From the NCBI GenBank assembly GCA_964651475.1, contig CAZYXV010000033.1, forward strand, positions 1 to 40,659: 40,659 bases of DNA. The letters are read 5' to 3'. Numbering within the stretch: the first letter of the stretch is position 1; the number at the start of each line of letters is the position of its first letter. Of this stretch, positions 8,580-19,484 are shown one piece after another. The notes under the pieces were generated by a model, which saw only the letters and a program-made list of their open reading frames with translations, did no database searches and was not told the DNA's origin. Position numbers and translations under genes: made by a program. Source of the stretch: JBGSMF01 sp964651475. Lineage in GTDB: Bacteria; Chloroflexota; Anaerolineae; Fen-1058.

Positions 8580-9356
8580 ATGTTTCCGTGGGAACTGGCG
8601 CAAGCCATTGCCCACACCCCGATTTGTTATTTGCCTCTGGGCGTCTTGGAATGGCACGGCGAACACAATGCCGTGGGACTGGATGCCATCAAGGCGCACG
8701 CCCTCTGCGTGCGAGCGGCTCAATACTCCGGCGGGGTGGTAGCGCCGCCCTTGTATTGGGCCACCGACTCTCGCGAGGAATTGGACGACGGCGCGTACCT
8801 CACCGGGGGCGTCGAGCACGGCGAGCGTTATCACGTTCCCGGCAACATGTTCTGGATTCGCCCCGAAACGTTCCACAGCTTGCTGCTCGATATCTACGAG
8901 GCCGTGCGGCGGCGCGGATTCCGGGCGATTATGGTCGTCAGCGGGCACTGGTCCGATAACCTGCCCGTCATCCGCGCCAGCGGAGAGCAATTTCAGGCCC
9001 AACACCCGGATACGAAGTGGGCGTTGCTGACCGACCTGGAAGTAGCGCCCGACTTGCACTATCCCCACGAGCACGCCGCCGGCGGCGAGACTTCACTCCT
9101 GATGGCGATCCGGCCAGACCTGGTTGATTTGAGCAAGACGCTCGAAACGGACGGTGCGCTCAGGTCATACTATGCCGAGATGCCCGAACATCTAGGGCGG
9201 CGGCGAACGACAAAGTACAAGTACATTGGCGTTCTCAGGGGCGTGAAGGATGACTCGAACGACCCCGAATTGACAGCCAGCGCGGCCAGAGGCCAGCTAT
9301 TGTTGGAAAAGATTTCTAGACGCATCGCGGAACGGGCGGCGGCGCTGCTCACATAA
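8580..9356 (+). CDS. creatininase-family amidohydrolase
   Basis: This is a metal-dependent amidohydrolase of the creatininase family, at least 258 residues. Ligand motifs are LEWHGEHNAVGLD (Glu, His and Asp), VVSGHWSDN (His) and HAAGGETSLL (Glu). Family members hydrolyse cyclic or linear amides such as creatinine or formamide intermediates. In this locus it could open or trim a purine-derived ring, which is inference. The start is uncertain: the first canonical codon is the ATG at 8580, but it has no nearby Shine-Dalgarno. GAGGGAG at 8546-8552 is correctly spaced for an in-frame ATC at 8559, which would add seven family-like residues (MKVQFEE). Either an unusual AUC start or a base error is possible. 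Confidence 0.88.
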   Translation: MFPWELAQAIAHTPICYLPLGVLEWHGEHNAVGLDAIKAHALCVRAAQYSGGVVAPPLYWATDSREELDDGAYLTGGVEHGERYHVPGNMFWIRPETFHSLLLDIYEAVRRRGFRAIMVVSGHWSDNLPVIRASGEQFQAQHPDTKWALLTDLEVAPDLHYPHEHAAGGETSLLMAIRPDLVDLSKTLETDGALRSYYAEMPEHLGRRRTTKYKYIGVLRGVKDDSNDPELTASAARGQLLLEKISRRIAERAAALLT

Positions 9357-9391
9357 CGAGTTCATTTGAATAGCAAAGGGAGAAGTGAACC

Positions 9392-12667
<3,276 letters not shown>

Positions 12668-12691
12668 TGTATCTGTTCTGTTGAGTATCCC

Positions 12692-12766
12692 TTTCACCGC
12701 CGAGACGCAGAGTACGCGGAGAGTTGCTTGATCTTTCTCCGCGACCTCGGCGCCTCTGCGGTGAAA
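12692..12766. repeat. dispersed inverted repeat, copy 2
   Basis: The arms begin TTTCACCGCCGAGACGCAG and end with the complementary GCCTCTGCGGTGAAA, making a long imperfect hairpin. It shares the CACCGC(T/C)GAGACGC core with the repeat at 6827-6893. It fills most of the gap between ygfK and the TIGR04076 gene. It is probably a mobile or amplified hairpin family and not a terminator, since no T-run follows. Confidence 0.75.
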
Positions 12767-12790
12767 ATGTATAACACCTGAGGAGGTACC

Positions 12791-13078
12791 ATGACTGACG
12801 CGAAACGTGCTAACGAGTTTACGATTACGGCCACCGTCATCCGGCAGCAAGGCCACTGCGGCGCCGGCCACCAGGTAGGCGACCAGGTGATTTTTGATGG
12901 TCAAACCGTTCAGGGCAAGGTCTGCATCCACGCCCTGTATAGCTTTTTGCCCAAAGTATTTGCTATGCGTTATGGCGCCGAGTTCCCCTGGCTGGAGGAT
13001 CCCGACGTGGCGACCCATGCTTGCCCCGATGCCGCGAACCCGGTGGTCTTTGAGATCCGGCGCTTGCGAAGCGAATAG
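12791..13078 (+). CDS. small TIGR04076-family protein
   Basis: This 95-residue protein has the pattern of the TIGR04076 family of uncharacterised proteins. It shows a central C-x-x-G-H-x-x-GD (GHCGAGHQVGD), an HALYSFLPKVFAMRYGAEFPW core and a late CPD motif followed by VVFEIRRL. The conserved Cys and His residues might bind a metal or an Fe-S cluster, but this is not established. A strong GAGGAGG lies at 12780-12786. It sits 18 bases before the start region of the FAD subunit, so an accessory role to the hydroxylase or YgfK is plausible. No signal peptide or membrane segment is seen. Confidence 0.8.
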   Translation: MTDAKRANEFTITATVIRQQGHCGAGHQVGDQVIFDGQTVQGKVCIHALYSFLPKVFAMRYGAEFPWLEDPDVATHACPDAANPVVFEIRRLRSE

Positions 13079-13102
13079 CGCGCGCCGGCAGGGAGGATGG
13101 CA

Positions 13103-13969
13103 GTGGAGCGATTCGGATACGTTCGAGCGCAAGATGTTCAAGACGCCGTGCGCCTGCTCAATGAGCCAGGCGTGCGCAGCCGCGTGTTGTGCGGCGGCAC
13201 CGATTTGATGGTGCAGGTGGGCAAAGCGCCGCCGGATTTCGACCGCGTGGTAGACGTGAGCCTGGCGGCGGAGATGAAGGTCATTGCTGTGGGCGAGCGT
13301 GTGCGCGTGGGCGCGGCCGTCACGTTTGCCGAGGTGTTGGAAAGCGAGCCGCTGCGCCAGTGCGCGCCATTCCTGGCCCAGGCGTGCGCCACAATCGGCG
13401 CGGTCCAGGTCCGCAACATGGGCACGCTGGGCGGCAACATTGCTAACGCCGCCGCGTGCGCCGATACGCTGCCGGTGCTGGTGTGCCTGGAAGCAGAGGC
13501 TGTCATTGCCACGATGCGCGGCGAGCGGCGCGAGCCGGTGAGCGAGCTGGTGCAGGGGCCGTATCGCACCCGCTTGCAGCCCGGCGAGTTGATCGCGGCG
13601 TTCGAGTTCGACGCCCCGCCCGCCGGCGTGCGCACGGCCTTTATCAAGCTGGGGCGGCGCAACGCCATGGCCATTTCGCGCCTATCTGTGGCGGCGATGG
13701 GGCAACTGGACGAGCAGGGCCGCATCAGCCTGGCGCGCATCACGCCTGGCTCGGCCTTTACGCACACCCGGCGCGCCGCCGAGGTTGAAGCCGCGTTGCT
13801 TGGACAGGTTCCCACCGACGAGTTGCTGGATCGCGCCGGTAAACTGATGGCCCAGGCCATGATCGCCGAAAGCGGGCGGCGCTGGTCCACCGAATACAAA
13901 GAACCCGTCATCGCCGCGCTCACCCGGCAGGTGTTGGAGCAGGTAGTAAGAGTAGAAGGTGGAAAGTAG
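13103..13969 (+). CDS. xanthine dehydrogenase-type FAD-binding subunit
   Basis: This 288-residue medium subunit of a molybdenum hydroxylase corresponds to XdhB/CoxM and to E. coli YgfM. FAD_binding_5 motifs are LCGGTDLMVQ and the pyrophosphate-binding TIGAVQVRNMGTLGGNIANAA; the CO dehydrogenase flavoprotein C-terminal domain follows. It would pass electrons from the Fe-S clusters of the next gene product to an acceptor. The start is taken as GTG 13103, since GGGAGG (13091-13096) ends directly before an ATG at 13097 and is properly spaced only for the GTG. Its last eight residues (VVRVEGGK) are encoded by a 14-bp tandem repeat that also supplies the downstream ribosome binding site. Confidence 0.92.
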   Translation: MERFGYVRAQDVQDAVRLLNEPGVRSRVLCGGTDLMVQVGKAPPDFDRVVDVSLAAEMKVIAVGERVRVGAAVTFAEVLESEPLRQCAPFLAQACATIGAVQVRNMGTLGGNIANAAACADTLPVLVCLEAEAVIATMRGERREPVSELVQGPYRTRLQPGELIAAFEFDAPPAGVRTAFIKLGRRNAMAISRLSVAAMGQLDEQGRISLARITPGSAFTHTRRAAEVEAALLGQVPTDELLDRAGKLMAQAMIAESGRRWSTEYKEPVIAALTRQVLEQVVRVEGGK

Positions 13970-13978
13970 AAGGTGGAA
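13951..13978. repeat. 14-bp tandem duplication at gene junction
   Basis: AGTAGAAGGTGGAA occurs twice without a gap (13951-13964 and 13965-13978). The first copy encodes the C-terminus of the FAD subunit and the second contains its stop (TAG 13967-13969). The AAGGTGGAAGG end serves as the Shine-Dalgarno for the ATG at 13984. Confidence 0.85.
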
Positions 13979-13983
13979 GGTAA

Positions 13984-16761
13984 ATGAGAATTGAATTTAC
14001 ACTGAATGGGCAACGTACCTCGGTAGATGTTCCATCCGATATCAGCCTGCTCAAGCTGCTGCGCGACGTGTTGAACCTGACTGGCGTCAAGTGCGGCTGC
14101 GAAATCGGCGAGTGCGGCGCGTGTTCGGTGCTGCTGGATGGCCGGCTGGTCAACTCGTGCCTGGTGCTGGCCGGGCAGGTGGGCGGGCGGCAGGTCGTCA
14201 CCATCGAAGGGCTGCGCGCGGCGGACGGCGGCCCCAACGATTTGCAGCAAGCCTTTATTGATTGCGGCGCGGTGCAGTGTGGCTACTGCACACCCGGCAT
14301 GGTGCTGGCCGGCGAGGCGCTGTTGGCGCGCACGCTCACCCCCACCCGCCAGGAAATTCGCGCGGCGATTGCCGGTAACCTGTGCCGCTGCACGGGCTAC
14401 CAGCAAATTGTGGACGCGATTGAGGCGACGGCGAAATTGAGACGAGAGGGAGAGAGGGAGAGAAGGAGACAAGAAGACAAGGAGACAGAAGAACAAGGTT
14501 TGAATGTCGTGGGCAAGCCGGCGCGGCGCGTGGATGCCGTGGAAAAGGTGACGGGCGCGGCGCGTTACGTGGGCGATATGCGCGTGCCGGGGATGCTCGT
14601 GGCGCGCGTATTGCGCAGCGGCATCCCGCACGGAAAAATCACCAAGCTGGACGTGACCCCGGCGCTGATCGTGCCGGGCGTGGTCGCGGCTATCACGTGC
14701 GAGGATTTTGCCGATCACGGCAATTATGGCTTTCCGGTCAAAGACGATTACATGCTGGCTTTTCAAAAGGTGCGTTACGAGGGCGACGCCATCGCGGCTG
14801 TGGCAGCTCAAGACGAGCAAGCGGCCGAGGCCGGGCTGCGCGCCATCGTTTGCCAGGTGGAAGAACTGCCCGGCGTGTTTAGCATAAAAGAGGCGCTTGC
14901 GCCGGACGCGCCCGCCATTGGGCCAGAAGGCAATCTGTGCACAACACAAATTGTACGCAACGGCGACCCGGCGCCGATCCTGGCGGCGTGCGCCGTGACG
15001 CTCGACGAAACCTACACTACCCCGCACCAGGAACACGCCTACCTGGAAACGGAAGGCGCGCTGGCGATTCCACAGCCCGGCGGCGGGCTGCTGGTGTACG
15101 CCAATTGCCAGAGCCCCTTTATCGCCCGCAGCACGCTGGCGGCGGTGTTGGGGTTGCCGATCGAGCAGGTGCGCGTAATCCAGCCGCACGTGGGCGGCGC
15201 GTTTGGCGGCAAGGACGACGTGATTTACGAGTGCGCGGCGCAGGCGGCGGCGCTCGCGCTCAAGGCAAATCGCCCGGTGCTCCTGACGTTGGGGCGGCAG
15301 GAATCCATTGTCGCCTCGTACAAGCGCGACGCGATGAAGATTCACATTCGCCTGGGCGCGGCGGAGGATGGCAGCTTGCAAGCCGCCCAGATCGAGGCGC
15401 ACGTAGACAGCGGCGCGTATGCTTCGATGACGCCGTTTTCCACCTGGCGCGCGGCCATGCACATGGCCGGCGCGTACCGTTACCAGGCCGCGCGCGTGGA
15501 TGCGCACGTGGTCTATACCAACAACGGCTACTGCGGCGCGTTCCGCGGCTTTGGCAACGCCCAGGCTGTAGCGTGCATCGAGCAGGCTATTGACGAGCTG
15601 GCCGAACGCTGCGGCGTGGACCCGATCGAGTTCCGGCTGAACAACTGCCTGCGCTCCGGCGACCGCGCCATGACGGGCCAGACGCTCGAACAAGAGGTGC
15701 CCCTGGCCGAGTGCCTGCGCTGGGTGCGCGATAAATCGGACTGGGTGTACAAACGAAGAAACCAGGTTTCTTCGAGAAACCTGGTTTCTAAAGGAATTGG
15801 GGTGGCGTGTTACTTTCACGGCTGCTCGTTGGGCGGAGAGGGGGCGGACTATGCCACCAGCACCCTGTGCGTCAACGACGACGACACGCTCACGCTCACA
15901 TCCGGCCTGACGGATTACGGCCAGGGCAGCCGTACGGTGTTTACGCTCATTGCCGCGGAAACGCTGGGGCTAAACCCTGAGCGCATCACCATGCTGCGGC
16001 CCGATACCGACACGGCGGTGGATTCGGGGCCGACGGTGGCCAGCCGCTCGACCATCTTGGGCGGCAACGCCACGCGCATCGCCGCGGAGCGTTTGGCAGG
16101 CTTGCTCGATCAGGCCGCCGCCGACGCGCTGGGATGCGACGTCAGCCAGGTGGTCCGCGACGGCAAGCGTTACGTCGGCCCGAACGAAGAGCCGCTCACG
16201 TTCGAACAGGTCGCCGCGCACGCGCGCGTGCTGGGCCTCACGCTTTCGGCGCGCGGCAAGTGGGAGATGCCGCACATCGAGTGGCACTTTGATCGCGGCG
16301 CGGGCGTGCCTTATTACGCCTATTCGTTCGGCGCGCAGGTGATCGAGGTGGCAGTGGATACGGCCACCGGCAAAGTGAACGTGACGGGAGTGTGGGCAGC
16401 GCACGATGGGGGACAGGTCATTTTCCCGCAAGGCGCTTACGGGCAGATGTACGGCGGCATCGCGCAGGGGCTTGGCTACGGGCTGCTCGAACGGGTCGAG
16501 TTCAAGCGCGGGCGAATCCAGAACGCAAATTTTGACGAGTACATCATCCCCACGGCGATGGACGTGCCCGAAATTCAAGCCGCCTTTATCCCCACCACTT
16601 TTCAGCAGGGACCCTACGGCGCCAAGAACATGGCCGAGCCGCCCCTTTTGCCCGTCGCGCCGGCCATTGCCAACGCCATCTATCACGCCACAGGGCGGCG
16701 CATCCGTCACCTGCCGGCCACGTTGGAGCGCGTGCTGCTGGGGCGCGACTTGGAGCGTTAA
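13984..16761 (+). CDS. fused 2Fe-2S and molybdopterin subunit of a xanthine dehydrogenase-type hydroxylase
   Basis: This 925-residue fusion joins the small Fe-S subunit (residues 1-152) to the molybdopterin-binding large subunit (about 173-925). Eight canonical cluster cysteines are present: C39, C44, C47 and C59 in the plant-type cluster, and C99, C102, C134 and C136 in the second cluster. Large-subunit motifs include VGGAFGGKDD, GAFRGFGNAQ and the catalytic glutamate in AKNMAEPPLLPVAPAI. E. coli XdhD, from the equivalent cluster, is also a fusion but its N-terminal cysteines look lost, unlike here. It would hydroxylate a purine or related ring using water. The two parts are joined by a charged linker encoded by a purine-only repeat, and a 33-bp palindrome is inserted in frame near residue 591. 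Only 9 bases separate its stop from the convergent regulator gene. Confidence 0.93.
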   Translation: MRIEFTLNGQRTSVDVPSDISLLKLLRDVLNLTGVKCGCEIGECGACSVLLDGRLVNSCLVLAGQVGGRQVVTIEGLRAADGGPNDLQQAFIDCGAVQCGYCTPGMVLAGEALLARTLTPTRQEIRAAIAGNLCRCTGYQQIVDAIEATAKLRREGERERRRQEDKETEEQGLNVVGKPARRVDAVEKVTGAARYVGDMRVPGMLVARVLRSGIPHGKITKLDVTPALIVPGVVAAITCEDFADHGNYGFPVKDDYMLAFQKVRYEGDAIAAVAAQDEQAAEAGLRAIVCQVEELPGVFSIKEALAPDAPAIGPEGNLCTTQIVRNGDPAPILAACAVTLDETYTTPHQEHAYLETEGALAIPQPGGGLLVYANCQSPFIARSTLAAVLGLPIEQVRVIQPHVGGAFGGKDDVIYECAAQAAALALKANRPVLLTLGRQESIVASYKRDAMKIHIRLGAAEDGSLQAAQIEAHVDSGAYASMTPFSTWRAAMHMAGAYRYQAARVDAHVVYTNNGYCGAFRGFGNAQAVACIEQAIDELAERCGVDPIEFRLNNCLRSGDRAMTGQTLEQEVPLAECLRWVRDKSDWVYKRRNQVSSRNLVSKGIGVACYFHGCSLGGEGADYATSTLCVNDDDTLTLTSGLTDYGQGSRTVFTLIAAETLGLNPERITMLRPDTDTAVDSGPTVASRSTILGGNATRIAAERLAGLLDQAAADALGCDVSQVVRDGKRYVGPNEEPLTFEQVAAHARVLGLTLSARGKWEMPHIEWHFDRGAGVPYYAYSFGAQVIEVAVDTATGKVNVTGVWAAHDGGQVIFPQGAYGQMYGGIAQGLGYGLLERVEFKRGRIQNANFDEYIIPTAMDVPEIQAAFIPTTFQQGPYGAKNMAEPPLLPVAPAIANAIYHATGRRIRHLPATLERVLLGRDLER
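14439..14498. repeat. purine-rich low-complexity tract encoding domain linker
   Basis: The + strand is almost only G and A with a few C over 60 bases, built from GAGAGGGA and GGAGACAAGA-like units. It encodes the Arg/Glu-rich linker between the Fe-S and molybdopterin halves of the fusion (about residues 153-172). It resembles non-coding simple repeats and may be a former intergenic spacer now translated. Confidence 0.75.
15757..15789. repeat. 33-bp perfect palindromic insert in coding sequence
   Basis: AGAAACCAGGTTTCT (15757-15771), a TCG loop, and AGAAACCTGGTTTCT (15775-15789) form a perfect 15-bp stem. Each arm is itself a 7-1-7 palindrome. Its length of 33 bases keeps the reading frame, adding about 11 residues (RNQVSSRNLVS-like) to the molybdopterin domain. 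Confidence 0.85.
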
Positions 16762-16770
16762 CGAGGAGGG

Positions 16771-17814
16771 CTAGGCTGCCTTCTCCGCTGGGCTGCCCGG
16801 GCTGGCGAACGTAATTCTGAACGTCGTTCCGTCGCGGCGCTCAATGTCGAGCGTGCCGTTCAGGTCCTTGACCTTGGCCCTGACAATTTGCATGCCCAAC
16901 GAATTCAGGTTTTCGAAATTCACGCCGGCCGGCAAGCCCGCGCCATCGTCGCTCACCGCCAGCACATATTTCTCTTGCTTCTGATCGAGTGTGACGGACA
17001 GCCGTCCCCGCTGCCGCCCCTCGAAGGCGTGCTTGAGCGCGTTTGAAATCAACTCGTTGATAATCATCCCGCACGAGGTGGCGGCGTCGGCGCTCAGGGA
17101 TACCTGGCCGACGTTGACGGCAAATTCAATCGTCGTTTGGGGGGGCTTGTAAGCGTGAAACAGTTCGACGGCCAATTTGCGGATGTAAGGGGCAACCTCG
17201 ACGCGCGTCAGGTCAGAGGAGTTGTGCAAATACTCGTGGATCAATAACATCGCATTGACGCGCAGCCGGCTTTCTTGCAATGGCTTGCGCGCTTCCGGGT
17301 CGCGAATGGCGTTGGCCTGCAATTTGAGCAGGCTCTCTATCACCATCAGGTTGTTTTTGACGCGATGGTAGGTATCGCGCACCAGCCATTCCAGCTTGCC
17401 GTTCAGGCGGCGCAGCTCCATCAAATCGGCAAAACGGGCGATGGCGATGGCGATGGCGCGTTCAAGCTCGCGCTCGCTGGCGGATTTGTCCAGGTAGGCG
17501 CTCACGCCAGCGGCGCTGGCGCGCGCCACCAGCTCCGGCGTTTGATACGCCGTCAGCAACACGACGGGCGTGGGGCACTGCTGCTGGATCAGTTGCGCCG
17601 CTTCGATGCCGTCCATCTCTGGCATGCGAATGTCCATCAAGACAACATCGGGCTGCAACGCTTGCGTCATCTCCACCGCTTGCTGGCCGTTGACGGCCTC
17701 GCCCGCGGCGACGCAGTGGATGCGTTTGAGCATATCCCGAATGGACTCGACGACCAGAACGTCGTCGTCTGCGATGAGCACCCGGATGGCTGGCGTATCC
17801 ATACCCTTATCCAT
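16771..17814 (-). CDS. receiver-histidine kinase hybrid (HisKA_2)
   Basis: This 347-residue cytoplasmic signalling protein begins with a receiver domain (about 10-128) carrying the acidic pocket ADDD, phosphoacceptor Asp61 in VVLMDIRMPEMDG, the T/A position VVLLTAY and the lysine in YLDKSAS. A HisKA_2 dimerisation domain follows with probable His150 in YHRVKNNL, then a HATPase_c domain with an N-box (IINELISNALKHAF) and a G1 box (SDDGAGLP). The ATG at 17814 is used; an internal ATG at 17802 is an alternative. It starts 14 bases after the stop of the kinase gene, so the two are co-transcribed. It probably takes a phosphoryl group from that kinase and signals onward. There is no DNA-binding domain. 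It is convergent with the purine operon. Confidence 0.9.
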   Translation of the reverse strand: MDKGMDTPAIRVLIADDDVLVVESIRDMLKRIHCVAAGEAVNGQQAVEMTQALQPDVVLMDIRMPEMDGIEAAQLIQQQCPTPVVLLTAYQTPELVARASAAGVSAYLDKSASERELERAIAIAIARFADLMELRRLNGKLEWLVRDTYHRVKNNLMVIESLLKLQANAIRDPEARKPLQESRLRVNAMLLIHEYLHNSSDLTRVEVAPYIRKLAVELFHAYKPPQTTIEFAVNVGQVSLSADAATSCGMIINELISNALKHAFEGRQRGRLSVTLDQKQEKYVLAVSDDGAGLPAGVNFENLNSLGMQIVRAKVKDLNGTLDIERRDGTTFRITFASPGSPAEKAA

Positions 17815-17827
17815 GCTTCGCGTCGTG

Positions 17828-19432
17828 TCAGGTCTGGCTCGTGTCTTCCGCTTTAAATTGCAGCCGGACCACTGCCCCGCCGTCATTGGCCAGGTCCAGC
17901 GTTCCGTGTAGAGAGTGGGACACCAACCGCTGGATCAGGTGCAATCCCCCGCGATAGCGTTCCATGTGCAGCACGTCTTCAGGATAGCCTGGCCCATTAT
18001 CGCGATATTCTATTTGGATGACGTTGTCGGAGATTGTGATGCGCACCGTGACAAGAAGGGGGGAGTGCCTATCCAGGGCATGCTTGAGTGTGTTGGTTGC
18101 CAACTCGTTGACGATCAGCCCCAGGCTGCTGGCCTGGCGAGGCGATACCTCGACCGGCGAATCGCCCACATTGACGCTCGGCGCCTGGGCTGGCGGCATG
18201 GCTTTGAAACTGAGTTGTATTATGCGCCGAATCAACTCGTCCAGGCGCACCGGCGACCAGGACGAGTTTGAGAGCAGTTCGTGGATTTCCAGCAGAGCAT
18301 TGACCTGCCGGGCCAGGCGCTCCATCGCCGCCTCGACGGAGGCGCCGTTTCCGGGAGGGGCAAGCTGCTTTTCGATGGCAAACAGCCCGCTGATGGCCCG
18401 CAAGTTGTTCCTGACGCGGTGGTTGGCTTCTTGAAGCAGCGCGGCTTTGACCGCGGCGTCTTGCTGGGCCTGCTCGTACAGGCGCGCGTTTTCAATCGCA
18501 ATCGCCGCCGTCGCCGCCAGGGATTCGACCAGCGCCAGGTCATTAGGCTGAAAGTGGTGGGGGGCCGTGTCCACCACTTCGAGCACGCCGGCAGCCTGTT
18601 CTTTGAACCGCAGCGGGACCCCCATGACGGAATGAATCTCGACGCCCGTCTCGCGCTCGATGGCTTTGTAGTAGCGCTCGTCTAACCCGGCGTCTGGCAC
18701 GATCAGGCTTGTGTTGTGAGCAAGCACCCACCCGGCGATCCCTTTGCCGGGCGGCAATTGCCGGCCGCACAAGGCATCGCTGCCCGGCCCGCTGGCTTGC
18801 CAGCATATCAAGGTCTTGTCGCCATTGGTCGAAGCCGGCAGCCAGATTGTCACGCCAGCGGCGTCAAACACTGTCCGAACCTTTTCGAGAACGAGAGCAA
18901 GCACCTGGCTCAAATCAAGTGTAGAGTTGAGGGCGTTGGTCACGTGATAAAGCAGCTCGAGATCGCGGTTGCGCTGCTGCAGTGTTTGTTCTACGCGCTT
19001 GCGCTCGGTGATGTCGAAAGCATAGTGCATGTACACTTGATCCGACACGGGAATCCAATGCGCGTCCCACACAATATCAAGCGCCTCGACCTCCAGGTGC
19101 TGCGCCTGCTGTGTATCCCATACCTTGGGCGCCAGGCACCACGGGCAGGGCGTTTGGCGCTGCCCCCACGTGGAAAAGCACTGCTTCCCCGGCACCGCCC
19201 CAACCCGCACCGCCGCCTCGTTCGAAGCAATGATCTCTCGGCTGCCGGGCCGCAACAGCAAAGCCACGCAGGGGAGAGCGTCTAAGAGAATCTGATTCAG
19301 GCGGGTTTTGTCGCCCAGCGTTTCTTGGGCGGGCCGGCGCTCGGGATTTTTCGCGTCCAGTTCCGCCACGCGCTCGCGCAGCGTTTCCAACTCGGCGATG
19401 AGTTGCGCTTTGGTTTTGTACTTGTCTTGCAC
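17828..19432 (-). CDS. PAS-GAF sensor histidine kinase (HisKA_2)
   Basis: This is a 534-residue soluble kinase. An N-terminal coiled-coil stretch (about 8-28) is followed by a PAS domain (about 45-145) with a cysteine-rich loop (C85, then PCPWC at 95-99), a GAF domain (about 165-318), a HisKA_2 domain with His338 in EANHRVRNNL, and a HATPase_c domain with the N-box IVNELATNTLKHAL and YRDNGPGYP. The reading frame is open to 19525, but the GTG at 19432 is preferred because a GAGG lies 5 bases upstream and longer starts would overlap the channel gene. It sits 52 bases after the channel stop and just before the receiver hybrid, so the three genes probably form an operon. PAS loops of the C..PC..C kind may bind metal or sense redox state, which is inference. 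Confidence 0.87.
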   Translation of the reverse strand: MQDKYKTKAQLIAELETLRERVAELDAKNPERRPAQETLGDKTRLNQILLDALPCVALLLRPGSREIIASNEAAVRVGAVPGKQCFSTWGQRQTPCPWCLAPKVWDTQQAQHLEVEALDIVWDAHWIPVSDQVYMHYAFDITERKRVEQTLQQRNRDLELLYHVTNALNSTLDLSQVLALVLEKVRTVFDAAGVTIWLPASTNGDKTLICWQASGPGSDALCGRQLPPGKGIAGWVLAHNTSLIVPDAGLDERYYKAIERETGVEIHSVMGVPLRFKEQAAGVLEVVDTAPHHFQPNDLALVESLAATAAIAIENARLYEQAQQDAAVKAALLQEANHRVRNNLRAISGLFAIEKQLAPPGNGASVEAAMERLARQVNALLEIHELLSNSSWSPVRLDELIRRIIQLSFKAMPPAQAPSVNVGDSPVEVSPRQASSLGLIVNELATNTLKHALDRHSPLLVTVRITISDNVIQIEYRDNGPGYPEDVLHMERYRGGLHLIQRLVSHSLHGTLDLANDGGAVVRLQFKAEDTSQT

Positions 19433-19484
19433 ACCCACCTCGACTTTTTGCAAGGAACGGCCTGGCTGTATTGGATGGGGAAAG

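Noticed and set aside
13138..15819. 893-residue open frame on the minus strand
   Set aside because: It lies opposite the clear FAD and molybdopterin subunit genes. Its composition (His/Arg-rich, low complexity) is typical of a mirror frame in GC-rich DNA.
17438..17462. GATGGC triple repeat
   Set aside because: It encodes an Ala-Ile run at the end of the receiver domain in an otherwise normal protein. Short slippage of this kind is unremarkable.
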